Below, one piece after another: positions 1-8,407 of a stretch of 25,274 nt of DNA. The notes beneath the pieces were generated by a model. It was not told the DNA's origin. It made no database searches and saw nothing but the letters and a program-made list of their open reading frames with translations. The stretch spans positions 1 through 25,274 of the forward strand of contig JAVKFY010000012.1 in NCBI GenBank assembly GCA_040223615.1, written 5' to 3'. Position 1 is the first letter of the stretch, and each line of letters begins with the position of its first letter. This DNA is from JAVKFY01 sp040223615. Lineage in GTDB: Bacteria > Pseudomonadota > Alphaproteobacteria > GCA-2731375. The translations under genes were made by a program, and so were the position numbers.

Positions 1-37
1 TGGTTTCGTCGTCGGCCGTACCAACAAGATTAGCCAT
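1..37 (-). CDS. 5' end of a gene cut by the window edge; possibly a secreted calcium-binding-repeat protein
   Basis: Only 12 codons are visible, reading MANLVGTADDET from an ATG at 35-37. A GGAG ribosome-binding sequence lies about nine bases upstream of the ATG on the minus strand. The opening resembles the start of hemolysin-type (RTX) calcium-binding-repeat proteins, which often begin with a short MA-x-x-x-GT-x-x-D-x-T stretch and are exported by type I secretion. Such proteins, including secreted glycanases, are common beside exopolysaccharide loci of Alphaproteobacteria. The gene lies downstream of galE on the same strand, about 190 bases away. The product call rests on very few residues and is an inference; that a gene starts here is somewhat more likely. 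Confidence 0.4.
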   Translation of the reverse strand, partial: MANLVGTADDET

Positions 38-125
38 GACTAGGCACTCCACTGTTTCAATCCGGCACAAACACCGGGCCATCCGACCCGCGCCGGGACG
101 CAATCATGTTTTGTTATCGTTAACT

Positions 126-163
126 GCAAGCGGCACGCCACTTGCTGTCCGCCTCTTCAGGCG
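126..163 (-). terminator. two small tandem hairpins downstream of galE, weak terminator candidate
   Basis: Between the end of galE and the next minus-strand start there are two inverted repeats. At 126-145, GCAAG pairs with CTTGC, with a further GG/CC after one mismatch. At 150-163, CGCCT pairs with AGGCG around a four-base loop. Neither is followed on the minus strand by a proper U-run, so this is not a canonical intrinsic terminator. The rest of 38-229 shows an AT-richer patch around 108-125 but no gene or promoter that I can support. Confidence 0.2.
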
Positions 164-229
164 ACCGCTGTTACGAGGCTAGCTCAGGATTCGGGCGGCT
201 GGCCAGAGAGCGGCTTTGGCTACGGACCA

Positions 230-1219
230 TCAGTCTTGGGCTCGCGCCCAACCCGACTGGTGCCAGCGCCAAGCATCCGCGATCATCGCATCGATATCGC
301 TGCGCGCGGGCGACCAACCGAGCGCCGTCGACGCAGCGCGCCCGTCGCACACCAACCGGGGGGGGTCACCAGGCCGCCGCTCCGCCACCGTGTGCGGCAC
401 CGCCAGTCCAGTCACTGCTTGTACTCGGCCGATGACATCCAAAACGGAGTAGCCTCGACCTGTACCCAAGTTGGAAACCAAGCTGTCGCCACCATCGAGA
501 AGGCGCTGCAAAGCAAGGACGTGGGCTGTGGCCACGTCCTTGACGTGCACGTAGTCCCGTACACAGGTGCCGTCCGGCGTGGCGTAGTCGTTGCCGAAGA
601 CGGTGATGTTGTCGCGTTGACCCGACGCCGCTTGAAGGACCAGCGGGATCAGATGCGTCTCTGGCTGGTGGCATTCGCCGACCTGGCAGTCGGGGTCGGC
701 GCCGGCAACATTGAAGTAGCGGAACGCCGCGTAGCGCAGTCCGTGCGCGTGTGAGAAGTCGCGTAGCATCGTTTCCACGGTCAGCTTGGTGGCGCCGTAC
801 GGGTTCGATGGCGCCAGCGGGCAGCTCTCGGCAATAAGTTCGGCATCGGTCTTGCCATAAACTGCGGCCGTCGACGAGAACACCAGTTTCGACGCGCCTG
901 CGGCGCGCATGGCGTCAAGCAGCGCGAGCGAGCCGGCGACGTTGATCCGCCAGTATCGTTCCGGCTGCGCCACCGATTCTGGCACGCTGGTCAACGCCGC
1001 GAAATGCATCACCGCGCTCGGCTTGAACTCGGCGAAGGCCGACGCCAGGGCGCTTGGGTCAAGTATGTCGCCTTCGACGAACGGACCGAACTGCACCGCT
1101 TCGCGCCTTCCCGCACTCAGGTTATCGAAGACCACCGGGACATGGCCGGCCGCCACAAGTTCTTTGCACGCCTGCGAGCCGATGTAGCCGGCCCCGCCTA
1201 TCACCAAGACCACAGCCAT
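230..1219 (-). CDS. galE: UDP-glucose 4-epimerase
   Basis: A cytoplasmic NAD-dependent epimerase of the extended short-chain dehydrogenase family, interconverting UDP-glucose and UDP-galactose (or the N-acetyl forms) to supply sugar donors for the polymer. The 329-residue protein has the NAD-binding loop GGAGYIGS at residues 8-15, the SST triad region at 115-117, and the catalytic pair Y141/K145 in YGATK. The length matches the family (about 330-340). I chose the ATG at 1219. A TTG two codons upstream (1225) is possible, but the glycine-loop strand begins directly after the ATG. It is the last gene of the nine-gene minus-strand operon, 55 bases after the polymerase-like gene. Substrate specificity (Glc/Gal versus GlcNAc/GalNAc) cannot be read from the sequence. 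Confidence 0.95.
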   Translation of the reverse strand: MAVVLVIGGAGYIGSQACKELVAAGHVPVVFDNLSAGRREAVQFGPFVEGDILDPSALASAFAEFKPSAVMHFAALTSVPESVAQPERYWRINVAGSLALLDAMRAAGASKLVFSSTAAVYGKTDAELIAESCPLAPSNPYGATKLTVETMLRDFSHAHGLRYAAFRYFNVAGADPDCQVGECHQPETHLIPLVLQAASGQRDNITVFGNDYATPDGTCVRDYVHVKDVATAHVLALQRLLDGGDSLVSNLGTGRGYSVLDVIGRVQAVTGLAVPHTVAERRPGDPPRLVCDGRAASTALGWSPARSDIDAMIADAWRWHQSGWARAQD

Positions 1220-1274
1220 GCTCAACTCGCCTCGTGTTGGTTTTGCGACGTCATTATCATGCCGCGGTCGAATA

Positions 1275-2351
1275 TCAAGCTGGTGTAGGTGGTTCGGCGA
1301 GTGTGCGCGCGTCGCGGGATCTGCGCCGGATCACCGAGTCCAGCGGCAGGATCGTCACGATGATGACCAGCACGATCAGCAGGTAGTCGGTGCGATAGCG
1401 GATCGCGCTACCGGGATTCATGGCGCCGAACGGGTAGTTCGGAAACATGATCCAGAAGATCGAGAACAGGGCAACGGAAAGACCGAACACGGTGGCGCGG
1501 CGCGATCTCAATATCACGAGCACCAGGATACCGAGCGACAGGATCAGGCTCTCCACGAAGGACATCAGGTGCACCGTCTTGCCGGCGGCCTCCGCCACGG
1601 TGGGGCCGACGAAGGCCAGGTACATGCCCTCGAACGCGCGCAAGAACACGTCCCACGGTTCGCGCCAGAACAACTCGCGGGTACTGTCGCCCGATCCGAT
1701 GAAGTGGATCTGCACCCGAAACGACAGATCCGAGATGACCGGGGCGAACGCGACAAGCGGCGTCAGCGACAGCAGCGATCCGATGATCGCCAGTCCGTTG
1801 TAGCTGGCGAAATAGCGGCGGCACATCAGTGCCGTGTAGAGGAACATCAACGAGACGCCGAAGTGCGGCTTGTAGACCACCAGCAGGTAGGCTGCCAAGA
1901 GCTCCAGCAGGCCGAGCCGTTCCTCGCCCCGGGTGTGGCGCACCAGGTAGGCCAGCAGGATGCCGACGGCGAAGACCACGACCGATTCCTTGCTCGCCAC
2001 CGACGACCAGACATTGAACGACGGCAGCAGCAACAGCAGGAACACCGCCTTGCGGTCGTCGGGCTCCAGCGCCTTCAGCAGCCGGATGATTCCGAAGGTG
2101 CCGACGCACATGAACAGAAAACTGATACCCAGCGGCGACCCGCCGGCCAGGTAGTAGAAGATCGCGCCGATATTGGCGTTCAGGTCAGTGGAGAAGACGA
2201 AGGAATACGGTTCGAGGTGGAACTCGGCCTTCTGGTACTTGCCGGCGTCGCCCAGCACCGTGAGCCGGGCGACCACGACTTCGCCCAGCACGGTACAGAG
2301 CGCCCGGTAGACGAAGTAGGCGAGATAGACCGAGGGCCAGAAGACGGGCAT
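1275..2351 (-). CDS. multi-spanning membrane protein, probable polysaccharide polymerase (Wzy/EpsG-like)
   Basis: A 358-residue hydrophobic protein with roughly eight to ten membrane segments, for example around residues 70-90, 103-112, 122-137, 148-160, 165-177, 186-203, 265-281, 288-303 and 322-336. It carries polar patches typical of Wzy-like polymerases: DAGKYQ at 35-40, SSVASKES at 116-123, and NPGSAIRYR near 312-320. In such proteins the conserved K/E and R residues lie in periplasmic or membrane-edge loops. Wzy enzymes join lipid-linked repeat units on the periplasmic face; they are poorly conserved, so membership is inferred from topology, motifs and position beside the chain-length protein. 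It starts 13 bases after that gene's stop codon. A ligase or an acyl transporter is a less likely alternative. Confidence 0.7.
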   Translation of the reverse strand: MPVFWPSVYLAYFVYRALCTVLGEVVVARLTVLGDAGKYQKAEFHLEPYSFVFSTDLNANIGAIFYYLAGGSPLGISFLFMCVGTFGIIRLLKALEPDDRKAVFLLLLLPSFNVWSSVASKESVVVFAVGILLAYLVRHTRGEERLGLLELLAAYLLVVYKPHFGVSLMFLYTALMCRRYFASYNGLAIIGSLLSLTPLVAFAPVISDLSFRVQIHFIGSGDSTRELFWREPWDVFLRAFEGMYLAFVGPTVAEAAGKTVHLMSFVESLILSLGILVLVILRSRRATVFGLSVALFSIFWIMFPNYPFGAMNPGSAIRYRTDYLLIVLVIIVTILPLDSVIRRRSRDARTLAEPPTPA

Positions 2352-2364
2352 CCGCGCTACCGCC

Positions 2365-3441
2365 TCAGGCCTCTTGGCGATCCTGCTGCGCGTCGCTGCC
2401 GCGGCGGGAGAACCTCGTTTCGGCGCGGTATACGGCGACCACCAGCACGAGGACCGCGCTGCCGATCAGCGCCAGCCCGATCGGCACGACGGCGAGCAGC
2501 AGGAAATTCGGTTGAACCGGCCATTGCGGGACGCTGACGTCAATCAGGACGCGTACGTCGCTGCTCAATCCGGGCTCTAGCAACGTCGATTTCAGTTCCT
2601 GCTGCTGGATCAGGGAGGCCAGCGCCTGACGGCTGGCATCGAGACGCGCGGCCGCAAGCTGCTTGTAGAGGTATTTCTTCTGCGTCTCGTTCTCGGCAAG
2701 GTCGCGAATGCGGATCAGCTCACTGGCCGTGTCGTACACCGCCGTGAGGAACCAGCCGGCGAACTTGGGGTCGGCATGTTCATAGCTCACCAGCATGAAC
2801 GGCGTCTTCTCGACGGGTTCAAAGGCGATACTCTGCAAGTGCTCCGAGAGGCACTCCACTGTGGGTGCGGTCATCCGGCAGCGCGGCTCGATCTGCAGCA
2901 GGCTCTGAAACTGGTAGATCAGCGAGTCGATCATGCCCAGTTCCGTGGTGCGCCAAGTTTGAGCTCCTGCGTCCCAGCGCTTCGCGTAGACCTCCTTGAT
3001 CATGTTGTAGCGCTCGTCGAGTTCGCGGGAGAAGTTCAGCGAAGCAATGGTCTGTTCCAGGCGGGCATACTCGACATTCGCCGTCGCCGAGCCGCCGCCA
3101 AGGAATGAACTCGCCAGCCCCTGCGCCAGGCTACTGGTCGTGGGGGCAGTCTCGCGCGGCTGCAGCACCATCTCCGCACGGTACTTCTCCGGGAAGTTGA
3201 CCAGCTTCCATGCTGCGAAGGCGGCGGCGAGGGCGGTGACGATCAGGATCACAGGGAGCCCCCTGACCAGCGCGCGCAACAGGAAATGCAGGTCAAGCTG
3301 TTCGGCACCGGCAGCCGTGCCAGCCTTCTTGGCCTTTTCGCGCTTGGCGGGCTTCGCATCGAGGGTCTCGGTCATGCTTTCACCCTTGTGGGCGGGCGGC
3401 TCGATGGCGCCCGACTGTCCACGTGACGGCAAGACCTTCAC
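2365..3441 (-). CDS. Wzz-family chain-length determinant / polysaccharide co-polymerase
   Basis: An inner-membrane protein with the Wzz layout: a cytoplasmic basic N-terminus, a first membrane helix around residues 62-80, a long periplasmic part with alpha-helical and coiled segments, the proline-rich VPQWPVQP at 304-311, then a second helix (312-338) and a short tail. The family sets polymer length together with Wzy. No Walker A/B motif or tyrosine-rich tail is present, so it lacks the BY-kinase domain of Wzc/ExoP proteins. The GTG start at 3441 overlaps the upstream glycosyltransferase stop as GTGA and has GGAG five bases upstream, favouring translational coupling. An ATG at residue 23 (3375) is a good alternative start that removes a disordered extension. 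Confidence 0.85.
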   Translation of the reverse strand: MKVLPSRGQSGAIEPPAHKGESMTETLDAKPAKREKAKKAGTAAGAEQLDLHFLLRALVRGLPVILIVTALAAAFAAWKLVNFPEKYRAEMVLQPRETAPTTSSLAQGLASSFLGGGSATANVEYARLEQTIASLNFSRELDERYNMIKEVYAKRWDAGAQTWRTTELGMIDSLIYQFQSLLQIEPRCRMTAPTVECLSEHLQSIAFEPVEKTPFMLVSYEHADPKFAGWFLTAVYDTASELIRIRDLAENETQKKYLYKQLAAARLDASRQALASLIQQQELKSTLLEPGLSSDVRVLIDVSVPQWPVQPNFLLLAVVPIGLALIGSAVLVLVVAVYRAETRFSRRGSDAQQDRQEA

Positions 3442-4556
3442 GCTTGCTCCGTCCTTGCGATCGTGTTCTGCAGGAGGTCCTCCCAGAGCCGTGTTACGGG
3501 GCCGAGCGTATCGCCCTGCACTGACGCCGTACCAGCCTCACCCAGTTCGACACGCAACGCCGCGTCGGACATCAGGCGCCGCAGCGCGTCGGCGAGTGCG
3601 CAGGCTCGATCGGTGCCCGACACCAGCATCCCATTGCGGCGGTCTCTTACCCTCTCTGCGGCACCGAGGCAATCGGCGAAGGCAGCGACGGGCAGGCCGT
3701 AGCCGAGCGCCTCCGCCACCACCAGGCCGAAACTCTCGTAAAGTGCGGGGTGGGCATAGATCTGCGCCGCCGCATATTCGCGCTCGATCGCGCTGACGCT
3801 GCCGAGCAGGGCGATCCGGTCTCCAAGCCTGTGCGCGGCGATCTTCGCCTCTAGCATCGGCCGCAACTCGCCTTCGCCGGCAATGCGGACGTCCCAGTCC
3901 GGGAACTCGGTGGCCAGAAGGGCAAAAGCGTCGATCAGCGTCGCCTGGTCCTTCTGTTCCGAAAGACGGCCAATGGACAGGATGACCTTACGGGCCGCGC
4001 CGGCGCCCGCCGGGTCAGCCCGAACGCCAGGCGCCAGCGTCACCGGATTGGCGATCGGCACCATGTGCCGACGGAAGTACGGCGGGTAGCTGTCGCGCAC
4101 GCCCGGCGACGGCACCGTGATCGTCCGCGCGACCTGCGGCACGAAGTGAAGCAGCAGGCGGTCCAGCGGCCGGCGCGCGTAAAGGGCCGGGACATCATGC
4201 TCGGAAGCGATGACCGGCACACCTGAACCGAGCATGGCGACGCCCATCGGGATGAACATGCTGTGCATGAAGGCGACGACCGCGTCGGGCCGCAGGTCGG
4301 TGATGACGCGACGCAGACGAAAGGTCCGTTTCAGCGTCTCGACGACGCGGGCGCGTTGGCCGGCGGCCCCGATACCGAGGTCGACTCGGTGGATCGACGG
4401 GTCGAGGGGATAGCGGCTCTCGCCGCCAGGCTGGTCGAAAGTCACCACCGTTATGTCATGGCCGCGCCGCGACAGGCCGCCGGTGACATCGACCAGGACA
4501 CGCTCGGCGCCGCCGGCGACGACATTGAGGCTCTTGATCGCGAAGACAAGCTGCAT
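3438..4556 (-). CDS. GT4-family glycosyltransferase
   Basis: A GT-B fold retaining glycosyltransferase of 372 residues. The N-terminal acceptor domain begins with FAIKSL and the GGAERV loop at residues 15-20. The C-terminal nucleotide-sugar domain has SIGRLSEQKD and the EX7E motif at E274/E282 (ESFGLVVAE), which binds the donor. It should add one sugar to the lipid-linked repeat on the cytoplasmic face; donor and linkage cannot be predicted. I chose the ATG at 4556, ten bases after the stop of the preceding GT4 gene, because the open frame further upstream lies inside that gene. It resembles its upstream neighbour in layout and length, suggesting an old tandem duplication. Its stop overlaps the start of the Wzz-like gene. 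Confidence 0.92.
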   Translation of the reverse strand: MQLVFAIKSLNVVAGGAERVLVDVTGGLSRRGHDITVVTFDQPGGESRYPLDPSIHRVDLGIGAAGQRARVVETLKRTFRLRRVITDLRPDAVVAFMHSMFIPMGVAMLGSGVPVIASEHDVPALYARRPLDRLLLHFVPQVARTITVPSPGVRDSYPPYFRRHMVPIANPVTLAPGVRADPAGAGAARKVILSIGRLSEQKDQATLIDAFALLATEFPDWDVRIAGEGELRPMLEAKIAAHRLGDRIALLGSVSAIEREYAAAQIYAHPALYESFGLVVAEALGYGLPVAAFADCLGAAERVRDRRNGMLVSGTDRACALADALRRLMSDAALRVELGEAGTASVQGDTLGPVTRLWEDLLQNTIARTEQA

Positions 4557-4566
4557 CCGGCTTGCT

Positions 4567-5712
4567 TCAGGCCGCCGCGTCCACAGCGCGCGCCGACGCC
4601 AGCGGCCGGCCGGCGACATCGGCGAGCAGCCCCTCCCAGCGGTCGAAGATCGACTGCGGCTGGTACGATAGCATCGCGCTGACCGCTGACTCGCCCATGG
4701 CGGCCCGGCCCGCGTCGTCGCTCATCAGCTGGCGCAACGCCGCGGCGAGGCTATCGGTGTCGCCATTGCCGCCCGCGAGCTGTCCGGTCTGGCCGTTGAC
4801 GATCAGCTCGTTGGTGCCGCAGCAGTCCGCGTACCCGACCGCCGGCAGGCCGCGCGCCATTGCCTCCGCCAGCGCATTCGGGAAACCCTCCCAGCGCGAG
4901 GAAAGGCAGAACAGGTGGCTGCGGCAGTAGAGCTCGTTCACGTCCTTCACCGCGCCGAGCAGCCGCACCTCGTCGCCGAAGCCGAGTTCGCCAATCAAGC
5001 GCTCAAGGCTGTCCTGCTCCTCGCCATCACCGGCGATCTCCAGGCGCCAGCCAGGGAATTCGCCGCGAAGTGTCGCGAACGCGCGCAACAGCGCGTGCTG
5101 GTTCTTCTGGTAGCTCAGGCGGCCGACGCTCAGCAGAATTCGTTCCGACGCCCCCTCGCCAGCCGGTGCCGCCCGCCCGGTGGCGGGAAACACCGGGTTC
5201 GGGATGATGACGATCTTGTCGCGTAAGTAGGTGGGATACATGTCCCGATAGCTCTCGCACTGTACGGTGATACGGTCGGCCAGACGCATCGACTGGAAGA
5301 TGCGGTTGCGCCGCTCGCCCGCGCTGGTGAAGTCGTAGAGCGAAGGCGCGTTACGCTCCGCAGCGATGATCGGCAGGCGGATGCCGGCGCCGTAGAGCTT
5401 CAGGCTGATGAAGCAGCCATACTGGAACGCCAGCGCCACGTCCGGTTTCAGTTCGCCGACGATCTGCCGAACCTTGAGCGCACGCTTCAACCGCAGGCCC
5501 ACGCTCGCCGTCTCGGTCGGTGTCCCCAGGTCGATCCGGCGCCAGACGATGCGCTCGTCCATCTGATAGAAGGCCGGTTCGTCACCGACGTCCCAGGTCA
5601 GGATCGAGACGTCGTGCCCGCGCTCGACCAGCTCATTCATGATCGACACGGCCATCCGCTCGACACCGCCGGCGACGTTGGAGATGGCGCGACAGACGAA
5701 TAGCACTCGCAT
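4567..5712 (-). CDS. GT4-family glycosyltransferase
   Basis: A 381-residue GT-B glycosyltransferase. It opens with MRVLFVCRAIS and an AGGVER loop near residues 14-19, has SVGRLSYQKN before the donor domain, and carries the EX7E motif at E275/E283 (EGFPNALAE). The start is the ATG at 5712, five bases after the TAA of the preceding GT2 gene and preceded by an AGGTAA ribosome-binding sequence. The reading frame stays open far upstream, to 6138, but that part is antisense-frame translation of the GT2 gene. Residues around the acceptor loop and the CGTNELI segment (about 298-304) fit pathways transferring hexoses or hexosamines, but the specificity is unknown. Confidence 0.92.
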   Translation of the reverse strand: MRVLFVCRAISNVAGGVERMAVSIMNELVERGHDVSILTWDVGDEPAFYQMDERIVWRRIDLGTPTETASVGLRLKRALKVRQIVGELKPDVALAFQYGCFISLKLYGAGIRLPIIAAERNAPSLYDFTSAGERRNRIFQSMRLADRITVQCESYRDMYPTYLRDKIVIIPNPVFPATGRAAPAGEGASERILLSVGRLSYQKNQHALLRAFATLRGEFPGWRLEIAGDGEEQDSLERLIGELGFGDEVRLLGAVKDVNELYCRSHLFCLSSRWEGFPNALAEAMARGLPAVGYADCCGTNELIVNGQTGQLAGGNGDTDSLAAALRQLMSDDAGRAAMGESAVSAMLSYQPQSIFDRWEGLLADVAGRPLASARAVDAAA

Positions 5713-5717
5713 GGGCG

Positions 5718-6674
5718 TTACCTGGCGATCCGGCGTTCGTGCAGCAGGCGCCGCGGCCCGGTCTGAATCAGGTGGGAGACGGTTTTCAGCGGCGCCCGGC
5801 ACAGCAGGCCGAGCAGGGTCATCGCGAAGCGGCCATACTGGCGCTTGAAGTGATGGTAGCGCAACCGCGGCCAGGTCTTGGCGTAGACATAGCGTGAGAC
5901 CGAGCGCAGATAGGCCTGGTGCTTCTCCACGAGTTGCAGTTCGCCACCGAGGTTCATCTCCGGCGACTTGTCCGACGCCTGCGTCGAATGCTGCAGGTAG
6001 AGCCGTTCCGGACAGCCGACGAAGTAGGCGCCGGCCAGCGCCAGGCGGATTGCCAGGTCGATGTCCTCCACGCGCCGGAAGGCGCCATCGAAGCCGCCCA
6101 CCGCAATCAGCGCCGTTCGCCGCGCCATCAACGCGCAAGCCGGCGTGCCGGCGCCATAGAACCAGTCCGGCTGCTTGGCATAGAACAGCAGGTAGTCGGC
6201 GACGGCCTTGCCGTGCGGTACTTCTGGACGCGCGCCGATGGCGTCGATTGGCATCCGGTAGCCACTCGGGTAGAGGCGTTCGCCGGATGCGTAGGAGGCC
6301 ACCAGTTCGGCGCCTGTCTCGCGCTCGCAGGCAACGATGCGGGCGTGCTGAATGGCGATACGTTCCGGCGCGCTCTCGTCGTCGTCATCGAACAGGGCGA
6401 TAAAGTCGCCTTTGGCATAGGTCAGCAGGGTGTTGCGGGCTTCGCCGGGTCCACAGTTTTCCGGGTGGCGGATTAGCGTGAGGTTGTCGTGCTTCCGGGC
6501 CAGGGCCTCTACTCTGACAGCGGAGTCGTCGGTGGACGTATCGTCGACCACCAGCACCTCAAGATTAGGCCAGTCCTGCGCCAGCGCGCTGCTTATCGCA
6601 CGTTCGATGGTGTCGGCCGCGTTGTAGCAGCAGATGCCGACCGTGATCAGCGGTGTTTCCGAGGGGCCGGTCAC
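5718..6674 (-). CDS. GT2-family glycosyltransferase
   Basis: A 318-residue GT-A fold inverting glycosyltransferase. It has the nucleotide-binding start ITVGICCYNAA at 10-20, a DD pair at 44-45, an acidic metal-binding block DDDD at 96-99, and a VEDIDLAIR segment at 202-210 that holds the probable catalytic acid. The C-terminal hundred residues are basic and amphipathic, consistent with peripheral membrane contact. It starts at a GTG that overlaps the stop of the neighbouring GT2 gene as GTGA (6671-6674), with AAGGCGG upstream. It is a clear paralogue of the next gene upstream and of the plus-strand GT2 at 11863, sharing the DDDDES-x-P block. Donor and acceptor are unknown. Confidence 0.93.
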   Translation of the reverse strand: MTGPSETPLITVGICCYNAADTIERAISSALAQDWPNLEVLVVDDTSTDDSAVRVEALARKHDNLTLIRHPENCGPGEARNTLLTYAKGDFIALFDDDDESAPERIAIQHARIVACERETGAELVASYASGERLYPSGYRMPIDAIGARPEVPHGKAVADYLLFYAKQPDWFYGAGTPACALMARRTALIAVGGFDGAFRRVEDIDLAIRLALAGAYFVGCPERLYLQHSTQASDKSPEMNLGGELQLVEKHQAYLRSVSRYVYAKTWPRLRYHHFKRQYGRFAMTLLGLLCRAPLKTVSHLIQTGPRRLLHERRIAR

Positions 6675-7633
6675 GTCCGGGCCGCCTTGTGGAAACGGCT
6701 GAAGTTACGGTTCAGGGCGACATTCCGCCTGGCCTGCGTCAACCGACGCCAGGTCAGTAGCGGGTGGCGCAACGCCAGCCCCAGCAGGCCGACGGCGAAG
6801 GTCACGCGTCGGCGCTCCAGCCAGGCCCACTTCAACTCGATCCAGCGCCGGCAGAATTCGTACTGGCCCTCGCGCTCCATGATCGTGCGGTTCTTCTCCA
6901 GCATGACCAGCGTGTGGCGGCACTCGTCGGCCAGGCTCTTTTCCGACGTCGGGGTCATGGTCTGCACGACCAGCGGTTCGGCGACGCCGACGAAATGGCA
7001 GCCGGCCTCGGCCAGCCGGACGGTGAGGTCGGTGTCCTCCGAGCGCCGCAGATTCGCATCGAAACCGTCGACGGCACGGTAGGTCGACACCCGCGCCATC
7101 TGGCTGCAGGTGGCGCAGGCGCCGTAGGCATCCTCGAGCGGCTCGCCCATCAGGATGCGCCGCGCCACCGCCGGCCCGGCCGGCGCGCGACGATCCTCGT
7201 GCTGTCCCATGGTCGGGGCATATTCCTCACCCCAGTCGTAGATGATGCAGCGCGCCGTGTGGCAGATCACCGGCGCGCCCCCGGCGAAAGCCGCCTCGTA
7301 GGCCACGATCCGTCGCAACTGCGTCGCCACACGCTCGGGCAGGCTTTCGTCATCGTCGTCGAAAAAGGCGACGAACTCGCCGCGCGCCTCGGTCAGGATG
7401 CGGTTGCGCCCGTAGGCGACACCGCTGTTCACCTCGTTGCGAAACACCCGGATCTCGCAATGCTCGGCCGCCAGCCGTCGCAGGATCTCCGGCGTCCCGT
7501 CGCTCGATGCGTCGTCGACGACGACGACCTCGATCGGCCGCCAGGTCTGCGCCAGCGCCGAGCCGACGGCGCGCTCGACACTGTCGGCAGCGTTGTAGGC
7601 GGTCACGCCCAGCGTCACCAGTGGCGCGTTCAA
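6671..7633 (-). CDS. GT2-family glycosyltransferase
   Basis: A 320-residue GT-A glycosyltransferase with VTLGVTAYNAA at 6-16, the DD pair at 40-41, the DDDD metal-binding block at 92-95, and SEDTDLTVR at 198-206 as the probable catalytic-acid region. Residues 170-180 contain three cysteines (GACATCSQ), which the other two GT2 copies do not share in that form. The start is a TTG at 7633 overlapping the methyltransferase stop as TTGA. No better start lies between it and the first beta strand. Part of its DNA (7343-7383) is almost identical, in inverted orientation, to a segment of the plus-strand GT2 gene at 12113-12153. It probably adds one residue to the repeat unit. Confidence 0.92.
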   Translation of the reverse strand: MNAPLVTLGVTAYNAADSVERAVGSALAQTWRPIEVVVVDDASSDGTPEILRRLAAEHCEIRVFRNEVNSGVAYGRNRILTEARGEFVAFFDDDDESLPERVATQLRRIVAYEAAFAGGAPVICHTARCIIYDWGEEYAPTMGQHEDRRAPAGPAVARRILMGEPLEDAYGACATCSQMARVSTYRAVDGFDANLRRSEDTDLTVRLAEAGCHFVGVAEPLVVQTMTPTSEKSLADECRHTLVMLEKNRTIMEREGQYEFCRRWIELKWAWLERRRVTFAVGLLGLALRHPLLTWRRLTQARRNVALNRNFSRFHKAART

Positions 7634-8355
7634 CGTCGACCGATCCGGCCGCGCCAGCGCGCCAGTGCGACGCGCAACCGCCAGAATGGGCTGACCGTTC
7701 TATAGGTCTGCGGTTGCGGCATGACGAGGTGTTCGCCGAAGCCGCCGCGCTTTTCCGAAATGGCCAGCCCACTCGACCCGTAGTGGATTTCCAGCGTCAG
7801 CGCTTCCTGATTGCTTCTGAAGAGCTCAATCAGGAAGCGCTGGATGTCCTCCCAGTCGAACTCGTGCCAGACGTTGTCCTTTCGCGCGCCCTTGCGGTAG
7901 ATCGACGGGTCGACATCGTCGAAAAAGATCACGGCACCTGCGCGCAGCCACGGATACCAGGCCTCGATCTCCTTGGCGACGTGGGCTCTGACATGCAGGC
8001 TGTCGACCAGCAATATGTCGATGCCATCGCGCAGGAACGGCGCACTCTGCAGGATGGCGTCGGCATCGGTGCTGTCGCTCTGCACGAAGGTCCAGTTCGC
8101 ATCGTCGGCGACATTCGAGCAATCCATGATGTCGATGGAGCAAAGCCGCCCGCCGCGCTCGCGGCACACTTCCAGGAAAACCGCCGTCGACACGCCGTTC
8201 TTGACGCCGAGTTCGAGGATCGTCGGGTTTTCCTTGGCACGCGCCCGCTCGTAGATCAGCCGGTACTGGCGAGCGCTCTCCGCGCCGGCACCGCTGCTAC
8301 TGCTCTGACGCATCAGGTCCTGGAAGGTCGGCGTGGCCGCGCTGATGTCGTTCAT
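7630..8355 (-). CDS. class I SAM-dependent methyltransferase (Methyltransf_24/CmcI-like)
   Basis: A 241-residue Rossmann-fold methyltransferase. The SAM-binding loop is ILELGVKNGVST at 46-57, followed by an acidic strand end SIDIMD at 73-78. The segment LLVDSLHVRAHV (115-126) and the strand VIFFDDVDP (142-150) match the usual pattern of the Methyltransf_24 group, where D and H residues lie near a metal or the acceptor. Members near glycosyltransferases often O-methylate sugars or their precursors. The ATG start at 8355 is preceded by a 52-base gap from the previous gene, and the stop overlaps the next gene by four bases. A role in methylating the repeat unit is inferred from context only. Confidence 0.85.
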   Translation of the reverse strand: MNDISAATPTFQDLMRQSSSSGAGAESARQYRLIYERARAKENPTILELGVKNGVSTAVFLEVCRERGGRLCSIDIMDCSNVADDANWTFVQSDSTDADAILQSAPFLRDGIDILLVDSLHVRAHVAKEIEAWYPWLRAGAVIFFDDVDPSIYRKGARKDNVWHEFDWEDIQRFLIELFRSNQEALTLEIHYGSSGLAISEKRGGFGEHLVMPQPQTYRTVSPFWRLRVALARWRGRIGRR

Positions 8356-8407
8356 CGTCTACGACTCACGATCGCCCCGGCGCCGGCCAATGTCGGACGC
8401 ACCAGCA

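Noticed and set aside
1218..2537. A 439-codon plus-strand open frame opposite galE's start and the polymerase-like gene
   Set aside because: Its translation is rich in Q, R, D and H without any domain, and it mirrors a strongly hydrophobic minus-strand gene; it is an antisense shadow of GC-rich coding DNA.
5713..6138. A 142-codon N-terminal extension of the second GT4 gene
   Set aside because: It overlaps the GT2 gene in another frame, has no domain, and the ATG at 5712 has a good ribosome-binding site directly before the fold begins.
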